A stretch of 64,000 nt of DNA from Geodermatophilus sp. DSM 45219 (lineage in GTDB: Bacteria > Actinomycetota > Actinomycetes > Mycobacteriales > Geodermatophilaceae). Location: positions 62,001 through 126,000 of the forward strand of contig NZ_FNIQ01000004.1 of the NCBI RefSeq assembly GCF_900104025.1. Direction: 5' to 3'. This document shows positions 44,324-54,579 of this stretch, one piece after another; position 1 is the stretch's first letter, and each line of letters starts with the position of its first letter. A program made the translations under genes and the position numbers. The notes under the pieces were generated by a model. The model was not told where the DNA came from, did no database searches, and saw nothing but the letters and a program-made list of their open reading frames with translations.

Positions 44324-45418
44324 ATGTCAGTCCGCTCACCCCTCCCCCGGCGTCGCGCCGCCCGGCTCGGCCTCGTCTGCGCCGGCTCCGCCCTGGTCGT
44401 CGTCAGCATCGCGCCGGCCGCCGGCGCCGCGACCGACGTCCGGATCCCTCTCGACCCCTCGACGGTTGAGCTGATCGGCTACCCGGACGAGCGCCTCGGC
44501 ACCCTGGACCCGATGGCCGACCCGGCCGTCGAACCTTCCCCGATGCCCGTGGACGTCGACTACAGCGGGACGATCACGGTGGACCTGCCCGCGGAGCTCG
44601 ATGCCTCCGCCGTCGTGGTCCACCTCGATTTCGATGACGACGGAGACGGGAGCCCCGACGTCAGCTACTCCTCCGCTTCCGGCGCCACCAACCCGCTGAC
44701 CGTCACCGGGCAGAGTTCCGGCAGCGTCGAGGTCACGCTGCCGGCCGACGACGGCGTGGGTTCCCAGGTCGCCAGCCTGACGCTTGCCGGGATCACCCCG
44801 ACCCTCGGTCCGGCGTTCACCTTCATCGGCCCGATCCGCTACGACCTCGCGTTCACCGGCTCGGCTCCGGCGCAGACCGTGTCTCCGGATCTCGTCGCCA
44901 CCTCGTTCCTGGCCTGCCAGGACCTGTGCGTCCTCCCGACGCCGGTGACCGCCGGCTCCACCGTCACGCTCGACCTGACCGCGGGGTCGGCGCTGCGCGA
45001 GCTCGGCCTCACCGACCTGACCGGCGTGCTGGTCGGCCTCCAGCCGCTGGAGGGGTACGGCAACCCCACCGGCCCGGCGGTGGCCCTCCCCGTCCAGGTC
45101 ACCGGGTCGACGGCGACCTTCGTCGTCCCCGCCGGCACCGCGGCCGGCTCCTACGGCCTGGTCGTGGCCCAGCCCACCGCGTCGGGGCTCTCGGTCGTCA
45201 GGGTCCAGATCACCGTCGAGGCGCCTGCCGCTCCAGCCACCACCGCGACCAACGCAGGGCTGCGCTCGGACACCGGCGTCGAGGCCGTCGACACGAGCCC
45301 GGGGACCCTCGCGGTCGCCGCGGGTGCCGGGATGCTGCTGCTCGCCGGTGCCGGCGGCGCCGCCGTCGCCCGCAACCGGCGCCACCCGGCCGCCGCGGAC
45401 GCGACGCGCGGGGCCTGA
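44324..45418 (+). CDS. Paralogous sortase-anchored surface protein with LRSDTG signal
   Basis: This 364-residue protein is a paralogue of the one at 42468. It shares the signal peptide style (cut near AAGAAT), the STVELIGYPDERLGTLDPMADP opening, the calcium-loop-like FDDDGDGSPD near residue 106, the VTAGSTVTLDLTAGSALRELGLTDLTGV block and the sorting signal LRSDTG from Leu313 with a membrane segment and NRRH tail. The C-terminal ~60 residues are nearly the same in both, and bodies are more divergent, consistent with duplication followed by change of the exposed part. It follows the sortase gene by 57 nt and a hairpin comes just after its stop. Function is probably structural or adhesive, which is inference. 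Confidence 0.85.
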   Translation: MSVRSPLPRRRAARLGLVCAGSALVVVSIAPAAGAATDVRIPLDPSTVELIGYPDERLGTLDPMADPAVEPSPMPVDVDYSGTITVDLPAELDASAVVVHLDFDDDGDGSPDVSYSSASGATNPLTVTGQSSGSVEVTLPADDGVGSQVASLTLAGITPTLGPAFTFIGPIRYDLAFTGSAPAQTVSPDLVATSFLACQDLCVLPTPVTAGSTVTLDLTAGSALRELGLTDLTGVLVGLQPLEGYGNPTGPAVALPVQVTGSTATFVVPAGTAAGSYGLVVAQPTASGLSVVRVQITVEAPAAPATTATNAGLRSDTGVEAVDTSPGTLAVAAGAGMLLLAGAGGAAVARNRRHPAAADATRGA

Positions 45419-45427
45419 CCCGCTCGA

Positions 45428-45465
45428 CACCGGGGCGCACGGAGGGTCCTCCGTGCGCCCCGGTG
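45428..45465. terminator. Perfect 18-bp hairpin ending the sortase island
   Basis: Arms 45428-45445 and 45448-45465 are exact reverse complements around a 2-nt loop, placed between the second surface gene (+, ends 45418) and kynU (-, ends 45476). It is a bidirectional terminator candidate. Confidence 0.65.
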
Positions 45466-45475
45466 CGTCTGCACG

Positions 45476-46732
45476 TCAGGTGACGCGGGCGCGCTCGGTG
45501 GGGTAGCCCTCGTGGGCGCCGGTCTCCAGCACCTCGCGGAGGCAGGCCATCGCGTCCCAGACGTCCACGAAGCGGGTGTACAGCGGCGCCGGGCCGAGCC
45601 GCACCCGGTCCGGCGTCCGGAAGTCGGGGACGACGCCGCGGTCGACCAGCGCCTGGGTGAGCTGCCAGGCCCGCGGGTGGGCCAGGGTCACGTGCGCGCC
45701 GCGGCGGGCCGGGTCGCGCGGCGAGGCCAGCGCGACCCCGTGCGGCCTCAGCCAGGCGTCGGCCAGGGCGACGACGAGCTCGCCGAGCGCCCGGCCCTTG
45801 GCCGCGAGCCGGTCGACGTCCGCCTCGGCCACCAGCCGGGCGCCCACCTCCACCGCGACCGTCGCCAGCACCGGCGGCGTCCCGAGGGCGAAGCGACCGA
45901 TCCCCGGCGCCGGGTCGTAGGCCGGACCCATGGCGAACTGGTCGCGCTGGCCGAACCAGCCCCAGATCGGCTGTCGCAGCTGGTCCTGCAGCTCGCGGCG
46001 CACGTAGAGGAACGCCGGCGCCCCCGGCCCGCTGTTCAGGTACTTGTAGGTGCACCCGACGGCGAGGTCCGCGCCGTTCGCGGCCAGCTCGACCGGCACC
46101 GCACCGGCGGCGTGCGAGAGGTCCCAGAGCACCAGCGCACCGGCGTCCCGCGCGACACGGGTGACGGCGCCGACGTCCACCAGCGCGCCGGAGCGGTAGG
46201 CGACCGCCGAGAGGACGACGACGGCGACCCGTTCGTCCAGCGCCGCGGCCAGCACCGCCGGGTCCAGCCCCTCGTCGATGTCGGCCGGCACCTCGCGGAC
46301 CGTCATCCCGCGGGCCTGCGCCACCCCGGCGACGACGTAGCGGTCGGTGGGGAAGTCGTCGGCGCAGCAGACCAGCACGTCGCGGCCGGGCCGCGCGTCC
46401 GCGGCGGCCACCAGCAGCTCGTACAGGTCGACCGTGGTCGAGTCGCCGACCAGCACCTCCCCGGGCCGCGCGCCGAGCACGCCCTCGGCCAGCAGGTCGC
46501 CGACCCGGGTGCCGGCGTCGATCCACGAGGACCACGAGCGCACCAGCCCGCGGCCCCACTCCTCCTCGACCACCCGCGCCAGCGCCGCCGGTGTCTCCTC
46601 CGGCATCCGGCCCAGCGAGTTGCCGTCGAGGTAGAGCAGGCCGTCGTCCCCGGCACCGGCGAACCGGGCGCGGAAGGCGGCCAGCGGGTCGGCGGCGTCG
46701 AGGGCCTCGGCGGCGGCACGGGTCAGGTCCAC
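45476..46732 (-). CDS. kynU: Kynureninase
   Basis: This 418-residue PLP enzyme cleaves kynurenine (or 3-hydroxykynurenine) to anthranilate (or 3-hydroxyanthranilate) and alanine in tryptophan breakdown. It has YLDGNSLGRMP near residue 35, the LVRSWSSWIDAGTRVGDLLA region near 60-80, the PLP aspartate in LWDLSHAAGAVPVELAANGADLAVGC near 195-220 and the Schiff-base Lys in CTYKYLNSGPG near 230. Length is normal. No kynurenine formamidase or tryptophan dioxygenase gene is next to it, so the rest of the pathway is elsewhere. The start is GTG at 46732, 33 nt from the divergent amidase gene. Confidence 0.93.
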   Translation of the reverse strand: MDLTRAAAEALDAADPLAAFRARFAGAGDDGLLYLDGNSLGRMPEETPAALARVVEEEWGRGLVRSWSSWIDAGTRVGDLLAEGVLGARPGEVLVGDSTTVDLYELLVAAADARPGRDVLVCCADDFPTDRYVVAGVAQARGMTVREVPADIDEGLDPAVLAAALDERVAVVVLSAVAYRSGALVDVGAVTRVARDAGALVLWDLSHAAGAVPVELAANGADLAVGCTYKYLNSGPGAPAFLYVRRELQDQLRQPIWGWFGQRDQFAMGPAYDPAPGIGRFALGTPPVLATVAVEVGARLVAEADVDRLAAKGRALGELVVALADAWLRPHGVALASPRDPARRGAHVTLAHPRAWQLTQALVDRGVVPDFRTPDRVRLGPAPLYTRFVDVWDAMACLREVLETGAHEGYPTERARVT

Positions 46733-46765
46733 GCCGCCGTGTCTACCCGTCTAGCGTCCGGATCC

Positions 46766-48199
46766 GTGACCTCGGGGACCCAGTTGCACGACCTGACCGC
46801 GCTCGAGCAGGCCGCCGCCGTCCGGGCGGGGGAGGTGAGCCCGGTCGAGCTGGTCGAGCACGCGCTGCGCCGCGTCGAGGCCCTCGACGCCGGGCTCGGC
46901 GCCTTCCTCACCGTGACCCCGGAGCGCGCGCTGGCCGCGGCCCGGCGCGCCGAGCGCCGCGTGCGCGACGGCGGCGGGCTGCCGCCGCTGCACGGCGTCC
47001 CCACGGCCATCAAGGACCTGAACAACACCGCCGGCGTCCGGACGACGTTCGGCAGCACCGTCTTCGCCGACTCCGTGCCCCCCGTCGACGACGCCGTCGT
47101 GACCCGGCTGGCCGAGGCCGGGACGATCAGCATCGGCAAGACCAACACCCCGGAGTTCGGCTTCCCCTGCTACACCGACAACGCGCTGGTCGGCCCGGCC
47201 CGCTGCCCGTGGGACCCCACCCGCTCGGCCGGCGGCTCCAGCGGGGGAGCGGCGGTCGCCGTGGCCGCCGGGATGCTGCCGTTCGCGCAGGGCAGCGACG
47301 GCGGTGGGTCGATCCGCATCCCGGCGAGCGTCAACGGGCTGGTCGGGATCAAGCCGACCCGCGGTCGGGTCAGCAACGCGCCGTACGGCAGCGAGGTCAC
47401 CGGCCTGGGCACCAACGGCCCGCTGGCCCGCACCGTCCGCGACGCCGCCGCGGTGCTCGACGCGATGGCCGGGCCGGTGACCGGCGACCCCGCCTGGGCG
47501 CCGCCGCTGCCGCCGGGGGAGACCTTCCTCGCCGCGGCCGGCCGCGAGCCGGGCCGGCTGCGGATCGGCCGGCACCTGGAGTCGCCGATGCCCGACGCCG
47601 GGCTGGAGCCGGCGGTGCAGGCGGCCCTCGACGACGCCGCCCGGCTGCTCCAGGACCTCGGCCACGAGGTCGAGGACGTGCCGTCCGGACTGCTGGGCCC
47701 CGACGTCCTCGGCGCCTTCGAGCGGGTCTGGACCCTGTCGGGGACGCTGCTGCCGGTGCCACCGGGGCAGGTGGGGGAGCTGCAACCGCTGACCCGGGAG
47801 CTGCGCGCCCGCGGCCTGGCGCTGACCGCGCAGCAGGCGATGGAGGCGCTCACCGCGCTGCGGCTGTTCGCCCGCCGTTTCGTGACCGCCACCGACCGCT
47901 ACGACGTCCTGCTGGCGCCGGTGACCACGATGACGCCGCGGCCGCTGGACTGGTTCGGCGCCGACGGGGACGGCGCGGCGGACTTCGAGCGGCAGAAGCG
48001 CTACGCCGCCTTCACCGCCGTGTTCAACGTGACCGGCCAGCCCGCGGTGAGCGTGCCGCTGTCCTGGACGCCCGAGGGGCTGCCGGTCGGCACGATGCTC
48101 GTCGGGCGCCCCGCCGACGAGGTCACGCTCGTCTCCCTGGCCGCCCAGCTGGAGGCGGCCCGGCCCTGGAGGCACCGACACCCGCCGTCCTGGGACTGA
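46766..48199 (+). CDS. Amidase (amidase signature family)
   Basis: This 477-residue enzyme has the Ser-cisSer-Lys triad of the amidase signature family: Lys in PTAIKDLNN near residue 83, the cis-Ser in SAGGSSGGAAVAVAAG near 158 and the nucleophile in GSDGGGSIRIPAS near 182. It resembles fatty-acid or aryl amidases rather than GatA, since no gatB or gatC lies nearby. The C-terminal half is less conserved, as usual. GTG 46766 starts a family-like N terminus (LHDLTALEQAAAVRAGEVSPVELV). It diverges from kynU; a shared tryptophan-derived substrate is possible but not shown. Confidence 0.9.
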   Translation: MTSGTQLHDLTALEQAAAVRAGEVSPVELVEHALRRVEALDAGLGAFLTVTPERALAAARRAERRVRDGGGLPPLHGVPTAIKDLNNTAGVRTTFGSTVFADSVPPVDDAVVTRLAEAGTISIGKTNTPEFGFPCYTDNALVGPARCPWDPTRSAGGSSGGAAVAVAAGMLPFAQGSDGGGSIRIPASVNGLVGIKPTRGRVSNAPYGSEVTGLGTNGPLARTVRDAAAVLDAMAGPVTGDPAWAPPLPPGETFLAAAGREPGRLRIGRHLESPMPDAGLEPAVQAALDDAARLLQDLGHEVEDVPSGLLGPDVLGAFERVWTLSGTLLPVPPGQVGELQPLTRELRARGLALTAQQAMEALTALRLFARRFVTATDRYDVLLAPVTTMTPRPLDWFGADGDGAADFERQKRYAAFTAVFNVTGQPAVSVPLSWTPEGLPVGTMLVGRPADEVTLVSLAAQLEAARPWRHRHPPSWD

Positions 48200-48237
48200 G
48201 CAGGAGAGCGACGGCGCCTGCCGGTAGGTTGAGGGAC

Positions 48238-48651
48238 GTGACCGTCGTCGAGACCATCCTCGTCTACGTGGTGGCCCCGCTGGCCGTGGTGGCCGTCCTC
48301 GCCCTGCTGACCCTCGTCCCCGGGCGGAGGAAGAAGCCGCGCTGGAAGCCCGGCCAGGCGTGGGAGCACGAGCCGGTCTGGTATGAGCCGCACCCGGCCG
48401 CCGGTGGCGGCCACGGCCCCACCGCGGCCCACGGCCCGGCCGGCGTCCCCGGTGACGGCACCACCGCGCTGGGCTCGTCGATGTACCCCGAGCAGCACGG
48501 CGAGCGCAACACCGGCCAGCCCGGTGCCCCGACCGCGCCGCACGGTGCCGGCGTCGCCGACGGCGGGCACGGCGCCCGCGGCTCGCACGCCATCAGCGCG
48601 GCGGCCCTGACCGCGGCCCGCCCCCTCGGCGGCGCCCGCGGGACCTGGTGA
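48238..48651 (+). CDS. Small single-segment membrane protein (CtaJ-like?)
   Basis: This ~137-residue protein has a hydrophobic segment at residues ~4-28, a basic patch (RRKKPRWKPGQAW), the sequence EHEPVWYEPHP near 45, and a long Gly/His/Pro-rich low-complexity tail. The head resembles small actinobacterial proteins annotated as aa3-type oxidase subunit CtaJ, which have a similar segment and a Pro-Val-Trp ending, but the match is by eye and the tail is unlike it. It precedes a DUF5130 gene by 61 nt; this pairing is common in actinobacteria. The GTG at 48238 follows GAGGG. Confidence 0.6.
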   Translation: MTVVETILVYVVAPLAVVAVLALLTLVPGRRKKPRWKPGQAWEHEPVWYEPHPAAGGGHGPTAAHGPAGVPGDGTTALGSSMYPEQHGERNTGQPGAPTAPHGAGVADGGHGARGSHAISAAALTAARPLGGARGTW

Positions 48652-48712
48652 CCGGCGTGCCCCCGCGCCGCACCACCCTCGACACCCCTGCGAGCCCCCA
48701 CGGAGGCCGGAG

Positions 48713-49186
48713 ATGACCCGCGTGCTCGAAGGGACGTCGCACGACACCGCGACGTCCGCCGGCACCATGGCGACGCGCGCCGACGAGGCCGAGGCGCCCG
48801 ACACGATCTTCAGCTACCGCGAGCTGCTGCGCATCGACGAGGCGCTGACGATGTCCTCCCGGGAGACCGGGCTGCGCTTCACCCTCTACATCGGTGACCT
48901 CGGCCCGCAGACCCGCGCCCGTGCCGAGGAGCTCTTCGAGCGTTCCGGGCACTCCGGCCACGACCTCCCGGAGTCTGTGCTGATCGCCGTCTCGCCCGGT
49001 CAGCGGGTCGTCGAGGTCGTCACCGGCGCCGCGGCGGCCCGCCGGCTGCCCGACCGGGCCTGCGCCCTGGCCGTGCTGTCGATGACCAACGCCTTCGCCT
49101 CCGGCGACCTGGTGGGCGGCATCGTCAACGGGCTGCGCCAGCTGTCCGACCAGGCCGGCCACCCGCGGGGCCTGCGCACCCATTGA
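48713..49186 (+). CDS. DUF5130 family protein (TPM-like domain)
   Basis: This 157-residue soluble protein is a DUF5130 member with a fold resembling the TPM/phosphatase-like domain. After a ~28-residue polar lead, SYRELLRIDEALTMSSRETGLRFTLYIGDLG spans about residues 33-65, followed by HDLPESVLIAVSPGQRVVEVVTGAAAARRLPD near 83-115. No catalytic role is known. The ATG at 48713 is preceded by GGAGGCCGGAG. It sits at the end of a unit and is followed by one of the strongest palindromes in the window. Confidence 0.85.
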   Translation: MTRVLEGTSHDTATSAGTMATRADEAEAPDTIFSYRELLRIDEALTMSSRETGLRFTLYIGDLGPQTRARAEELFERSGHSGHDLPESVLIAVSPGQRVVEVVTGAAAARRLPDRACALAVLSMTNAFASGDLVGGIVNGLRQLSDQAGHPRGLRTH

Positions 49187-49188
49187 CG

Positions 49189-49243
49189 CGCCGGACGTGA
49201 GAGGCCCAGGACCCGGCGGGTCCTGGGCCTCTCACGTCCGGCG
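49189..49243. terminator. Perfect 26-bp hairpin between convergent genes
   Basis: Arms 49189-49214 and 49218-49243 are exact reverse complements around a 3-nt loop, filling the whole 59-nt gap between the DUF5130 gene (+) and pepN (-). It is the longest perfect stem seen and a clear bidirectional terminator candidate. Confidence 0.75.
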
Positions 49244-49245
49244 GT

Positions 49246-51798
<2,553 letters not shown>

Positions 51799-51952
51799 GC
51801 GGGGCAGCTTCCCACGGCGTCCCGACACGCCCGGGGCCGGACCGGAGGGTCCCCAGCTGCGGGAACAACGGTCGTCGGAGCCGGCTTGGCACCGGCAGGG
51901 ACGACGCCCGGCGTGCAGCAGCCGGGTACGGACGACGCGAGGAGCAGAACGC

Positions 51953-52615
51953 ATGACCGAGGCAGTGCAGAGCGCGCCCACCAAGGCCCGCGTGGACTTC
52001 TGGTTCGACCCGCTGTGCCCGTGGGCGTGGCTGACCAGCCGCTGGGTCCTGGAGGCGGCGAAGGTCCGCGACATCGACCTGCACTGGCACGTCATGTCCC
52101 TCGCGGTGCTCAACCGCGGCCGGGACCTGCCGGAGGACTACCAGGAGATGATGACCAAGGCGATCGGCCCGGTCCGGGTCGCGATCGCCGCGGCGCAGCA
52201 GCACGGCGACGAGGTCCTCGGCGACCTCTACACGGCCATGGGCACGCTGCGCCACCACGAGGGCGTGGAGCTCGACGAGCTGGTCGCCCCGGCACTGGAG
52301 CGGGTCGGCCTGCCGGCGTCGCTGGCCGAGGCCGCCACCTCCACCGAGTACGACGAGGCTCTGGAGAAGAGCCACCACGCGGGCATGGACCCGGTCGGCG
52401 ACGACGTCGGCACCCCGGTCATGCACATCGACGGGGTGGCGTTCTTCGGCCCGGTGATCAGCAAGGTGCCCACCGGTGAGGACGCCGGCAAGGCCTTCGA
52501 CGGCGCCGTCCTGCTCGCCAACCTGCCCGACTTCTGGGAGCTCAAGCGGACGAGGCTCTCCGGCCCCGACATGGACTCCGTGCCGGCCGACGCGCTGGAG
52601 ATCACCCGCCGCTGA
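51953..52615 (+). CDS. Rv2466c-like mycothiol-linked DsbA-fold protein with CPWA site
   Basis: This 220-residue thioredoxin-fold protein closely follows Mycobacterium tuberculosis Rv2466c, a mycothiol-dependent reductase (nitroreductase that activates TP053). It shares [48 protein letters not shown] and [17 protein letters not shown]. In Rv2466c the active site is Cys-Pro-Trp-Cys; here the second Cys is Ala (Cys22-Pro-Trp-Ala25), giving a one-cysteine site. It could still form a mixed disulfide with mycothiol, as a monothiol enzyme. The ATG at 51953 follows GAGGAG. The end overlaps the convergent MBL gene by 14 nt. Confidence 0.9.
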   Translation: MTEAVQSAPTKARVDFWFDPLCPWAWLTSRWVLEAAKVRDIDLHWHVMSLAVLNRGRDLPEDYQEMMTKAIGPVRVAIAAAQQHGDEVLGDLYTAMGTLRHHEGVELDELVAPALERVGLPASLAEAATSTEYDEALEKSHHAGMDPVGDDVGTPVMHIDGVAFFGPVISKVPTGEDAGKAFDGAVLLANLPDFWELKRTRLSGPDMDSVPADALEITRR

Positions 52616-53369
52616 GTCGGGAGGCGGCCACGCGCATCGTCGCCGCGTCGTAGGGGCCGGCGTCGAGCCGGCCGGCGCGCAGCGACGACAGGACGGCGAG
52701 GAGTTCCTCCCGCTGCGCGCCCACGAACGCGGCGTCGACCACGGCGCCGTGCCCGGGGACGACGGGACCCCGGGCCAGCGCGTGCAGCCGGCCCAGCGTC
52801 GCCGGCCACTCGGCGGGGAAGGCGTCCTCGAACGCTGGCGGGCCGCCCTCCTCGACCAGGTCGCCGGCGAAGACGACGCCGTCCTCCACCTCGACCACCA
52901 GGTCGTGCCCGGTGTGCCCGCGGCCGAGGTGCCGCAGCACCACCTCCCGACCGCCGACGTCGAGCACCGCGACCTGGTCGACCAGCGCGTCGGGCGGGTC
53001 GAGCGGGGCCCGCCGCACCCGCTCGGCGGCCTCGGCGTCGCCGCCGGCCAGCAGCTCGGCGACCCGCGCCGCCCGCTGCGCCTCCCCGGTGGCGAGCAGG
53101 TCGGCCGCGCACCCGCGCGACCCCCACACCGTCGCCGGCCGGAACGCGGCGTTGCCGAAGCAGTGGTCGTAGTGGGCGTGGGTGTCGACCACCATCCAGG
53201 GGTGCGGGGTGACCCGGCGGACGGCGGCGGCGAGGTCCGCGGCCTCGCCGAGGTCGGAGCGGGTGTCGACCACCAGGCAGGCGTCCTCGCCCACGACCAG
53301 GCCGCAGTTGAGGTCCAGGGAGGCGTGCCGGCGGACGAACACGCCGTCGGCGACCTCGCGGAAGGTCAC
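52602..53369 (-). CDS. MBL fold metallo-hydrolase
   Basis: This ~255-residue protein is a metallo-beta-lactamase fold hydrolase. The zinc motif is [11 protein letters not shown] near residue 62 (His-x-His-x-Asp-His), a second ligand His is in [13 protein letters not shown] near 143, the bridging Asp is in [12 protein letters not shown] near 162 and the last His is in [10 protein letters not shown] near 200. It may hydrolyse thioesters, lactones or phosphodiesters; the sequence does not say which. The GTG at 53369 overlaps the stop of the DUF429 gene by 4 nt, so both are made together. Confidence 0.88.
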   Translation of the reverse strand: MTFREVADGVFVRRHASLDLNCGLVVGEDACLVVDTRSDLGEAADLAAAVRRVTPHPWMVVDTHAHYDHCFGNAAFRPATVWGSRGCAADLLATGEAQRAARVAELLAGGDAEAAERVRRAPLDPPDALVDQVAVLDVGGREVVLRHLGRGHTGHDLVVEVEDGVVFAGDLVEEGGPPAFEDAFPAEWPATLGRLHALARGPVVPGHGAVVDAAFVGAQREELLAVLSSLRAGRLDAGPYDAATMRVAASRLSGG

Positions 53370-54046
53370 CAGCAGATCCGCATCGGCCGGCCGCGGGCGT
53401 CGGTGGCGCCGTCCCCGACGCACTCGGCGGCGCCGTCGGCGATCCGCCGGGCCGACCACGCGGCGGCGCAGGCGTCCAGGGCGTCGACCGCCGGCACCCG
53501 CGGTGGGGCGTCCAGCAGAGCGGCGTCGACGTCCATCACCCGGCGCAGGGCGACGAGCCGCTGGGCCATCCCGCGCGCGGTGCCCTTGGGATCCCGGACG
53601 GCGGGGTCCATCCCCAGCCGGAAGGCCAGCTCGGGGTGCACCTCCACCACGCGGTCGGTGGGCGGGTCGCCCAGCATCTCGTCGAGCGAGCGGATCGCCT
53701 TCACCAGCTGGAACGACTGCGCGGACGGCGCGCGAGGCGGGTCGGTCGCCGCGCGCGACAGCGTCCGCGCCTCGGCGTAGTCGTCGGTCGCGAGGACCGC
53801 GCGCACCGGTGTGGGGAAGACGGTGCTCGCGGCGCCGTACCGGCTCAGTGCGCGGCGGGCCTCGACGTCGCATGCGCGCACGCCGTCGTCCGACAAGCCG
53901 ATGGGCATGTCGATGCCGACCACCTCGACGTCCTCCACGGCCAGGACGGCGGCCGCGTCGGACAGCGCCAGCAGCTCGACCGACCGTCCGTCGAGCCGGG
54001 CTCCCACCCAGGCGCCGCGCCACCCGTCGACACCCAGCACCGCCAC
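53366..54046 (-). CDS. DUF429 domain-containing protein
   Basis: This 226-residue protein is a DUF429 member, a family with an RNase H/actin-like fold suggested to be a nuclease or kinase-like protein but without known function. It opens with VLGVDGWRGAWVGARLDG, has VVGIDMPIGLSDDGVRACDVEARR near residues 43-65, FPTPVRAVLA near 76 and EVHPELAFRLG near 133, the typical acidic metal-site residues. It is translationally coupled to the MBL hydrolase downstream and diverges from rpiB by 26 nt. GTG at 54046 is the natural start. Confidence 0.85.
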   Translation of the reverse strand: MAVLGVDGWRGAWVGARLDGRSVELLALSDAAAVLAVEDVEVVGIDMPIGLSDDGVRACDVEARRALSRYGAASTVFPTPVRAVLATDDYAEARTLSRAATDPPRAPSAQSFQLVKAIRSLDEMLGDPPTDRVVEVHPELAFRLGMDPAVRDPKGTARGMAQRLVALRRVMDVDAALLDAPPRVPAVDALDACAAAWSARRIADGAAECVGDGATDARGRPMRICW

Positions 54047-54072
54047 CCGGGCAGCCTGACAGACTCCCCGCC

Positions 54073-54567
54073 ATGCGCGTCTTCGTCGGGACCGACCACG
54101 CGGGCCTGGAGTTCAAGGAGCACCTCAAGCAGGCGCTGACCGAGGCCGGCCACGAGCCCGTGGACTGCGGGGCGTTCGAGTACGACGCCCAGGACGACTA
54201 CCCGCCGTTCTGCTTCGAGGTCGGCGAGCGGACGGTCACCGAGCCCGGCAGCCTCGGCGTGGTCATCGGCGGCTCCGGCAACGGCGAGCAGATCGCGGCC
54301 AACAAGGTGCCCGGCGTGCGCGCCGCGCTGGTGTGGAACCGGGAGACCGCGGAGCTGGCCCGCCAGCACAACGACGCCAACGTCGTCTCGATCGGCGCCC
54401 GCCAGCACAGCGTCGAGGAGGCCACCGGGTTGGTGCTGCACTTCCTCGCCACGCCGTTCAGCGGCGACGAGCGGCACGTCCGCCGGATCGGCCTGATCGG
54501 CGACTACGAGCGCGACCGGCACCGCCCCGCCGGCGGGCTGCCCACCCGGGAGGACCCGGCCGTCTGA
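54073..54567 (+). CDS. rpiB: Ribose-5-phosphate isomerase B
   Basis: This 164-residue enzyme interconverts ribose 5-phosphate and ribulose 5-phosphate in the pentose phosphate pathway. It begins VFVGTDHAGLEFKEHLKQAL and has GGSGNGEQIAANKVPGVRAALVW near residues 62-85; Glu in this motif replaces the Cys of E. coli RpiB and serves as base in mycobacterial RpiB, so this is the actinobacterial (Glu) type. ARQHNDANVVSIGAR near 97-112 carries the phosphate and ring-opening His. Length and start (ATG 54073) are as in mycobacteria. Confidence 0.95.
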   Translation: MRVFVGTDHAGLEFKEHLKQALTEAGHEPVDCGAFEYDAQDDYPPFCFEVGERTVTEPGSLGVVIGGSGNGEQIAANKVPGVRAALVWNRETAELARQHNDANVVSIGARQHSVEEATGLVLHFLATPFSGDERHVRRIGLIGDYERDRHRPAGGLPTREDPAV

Positions 54568-54579
54568 GCCCGCTCCGGC

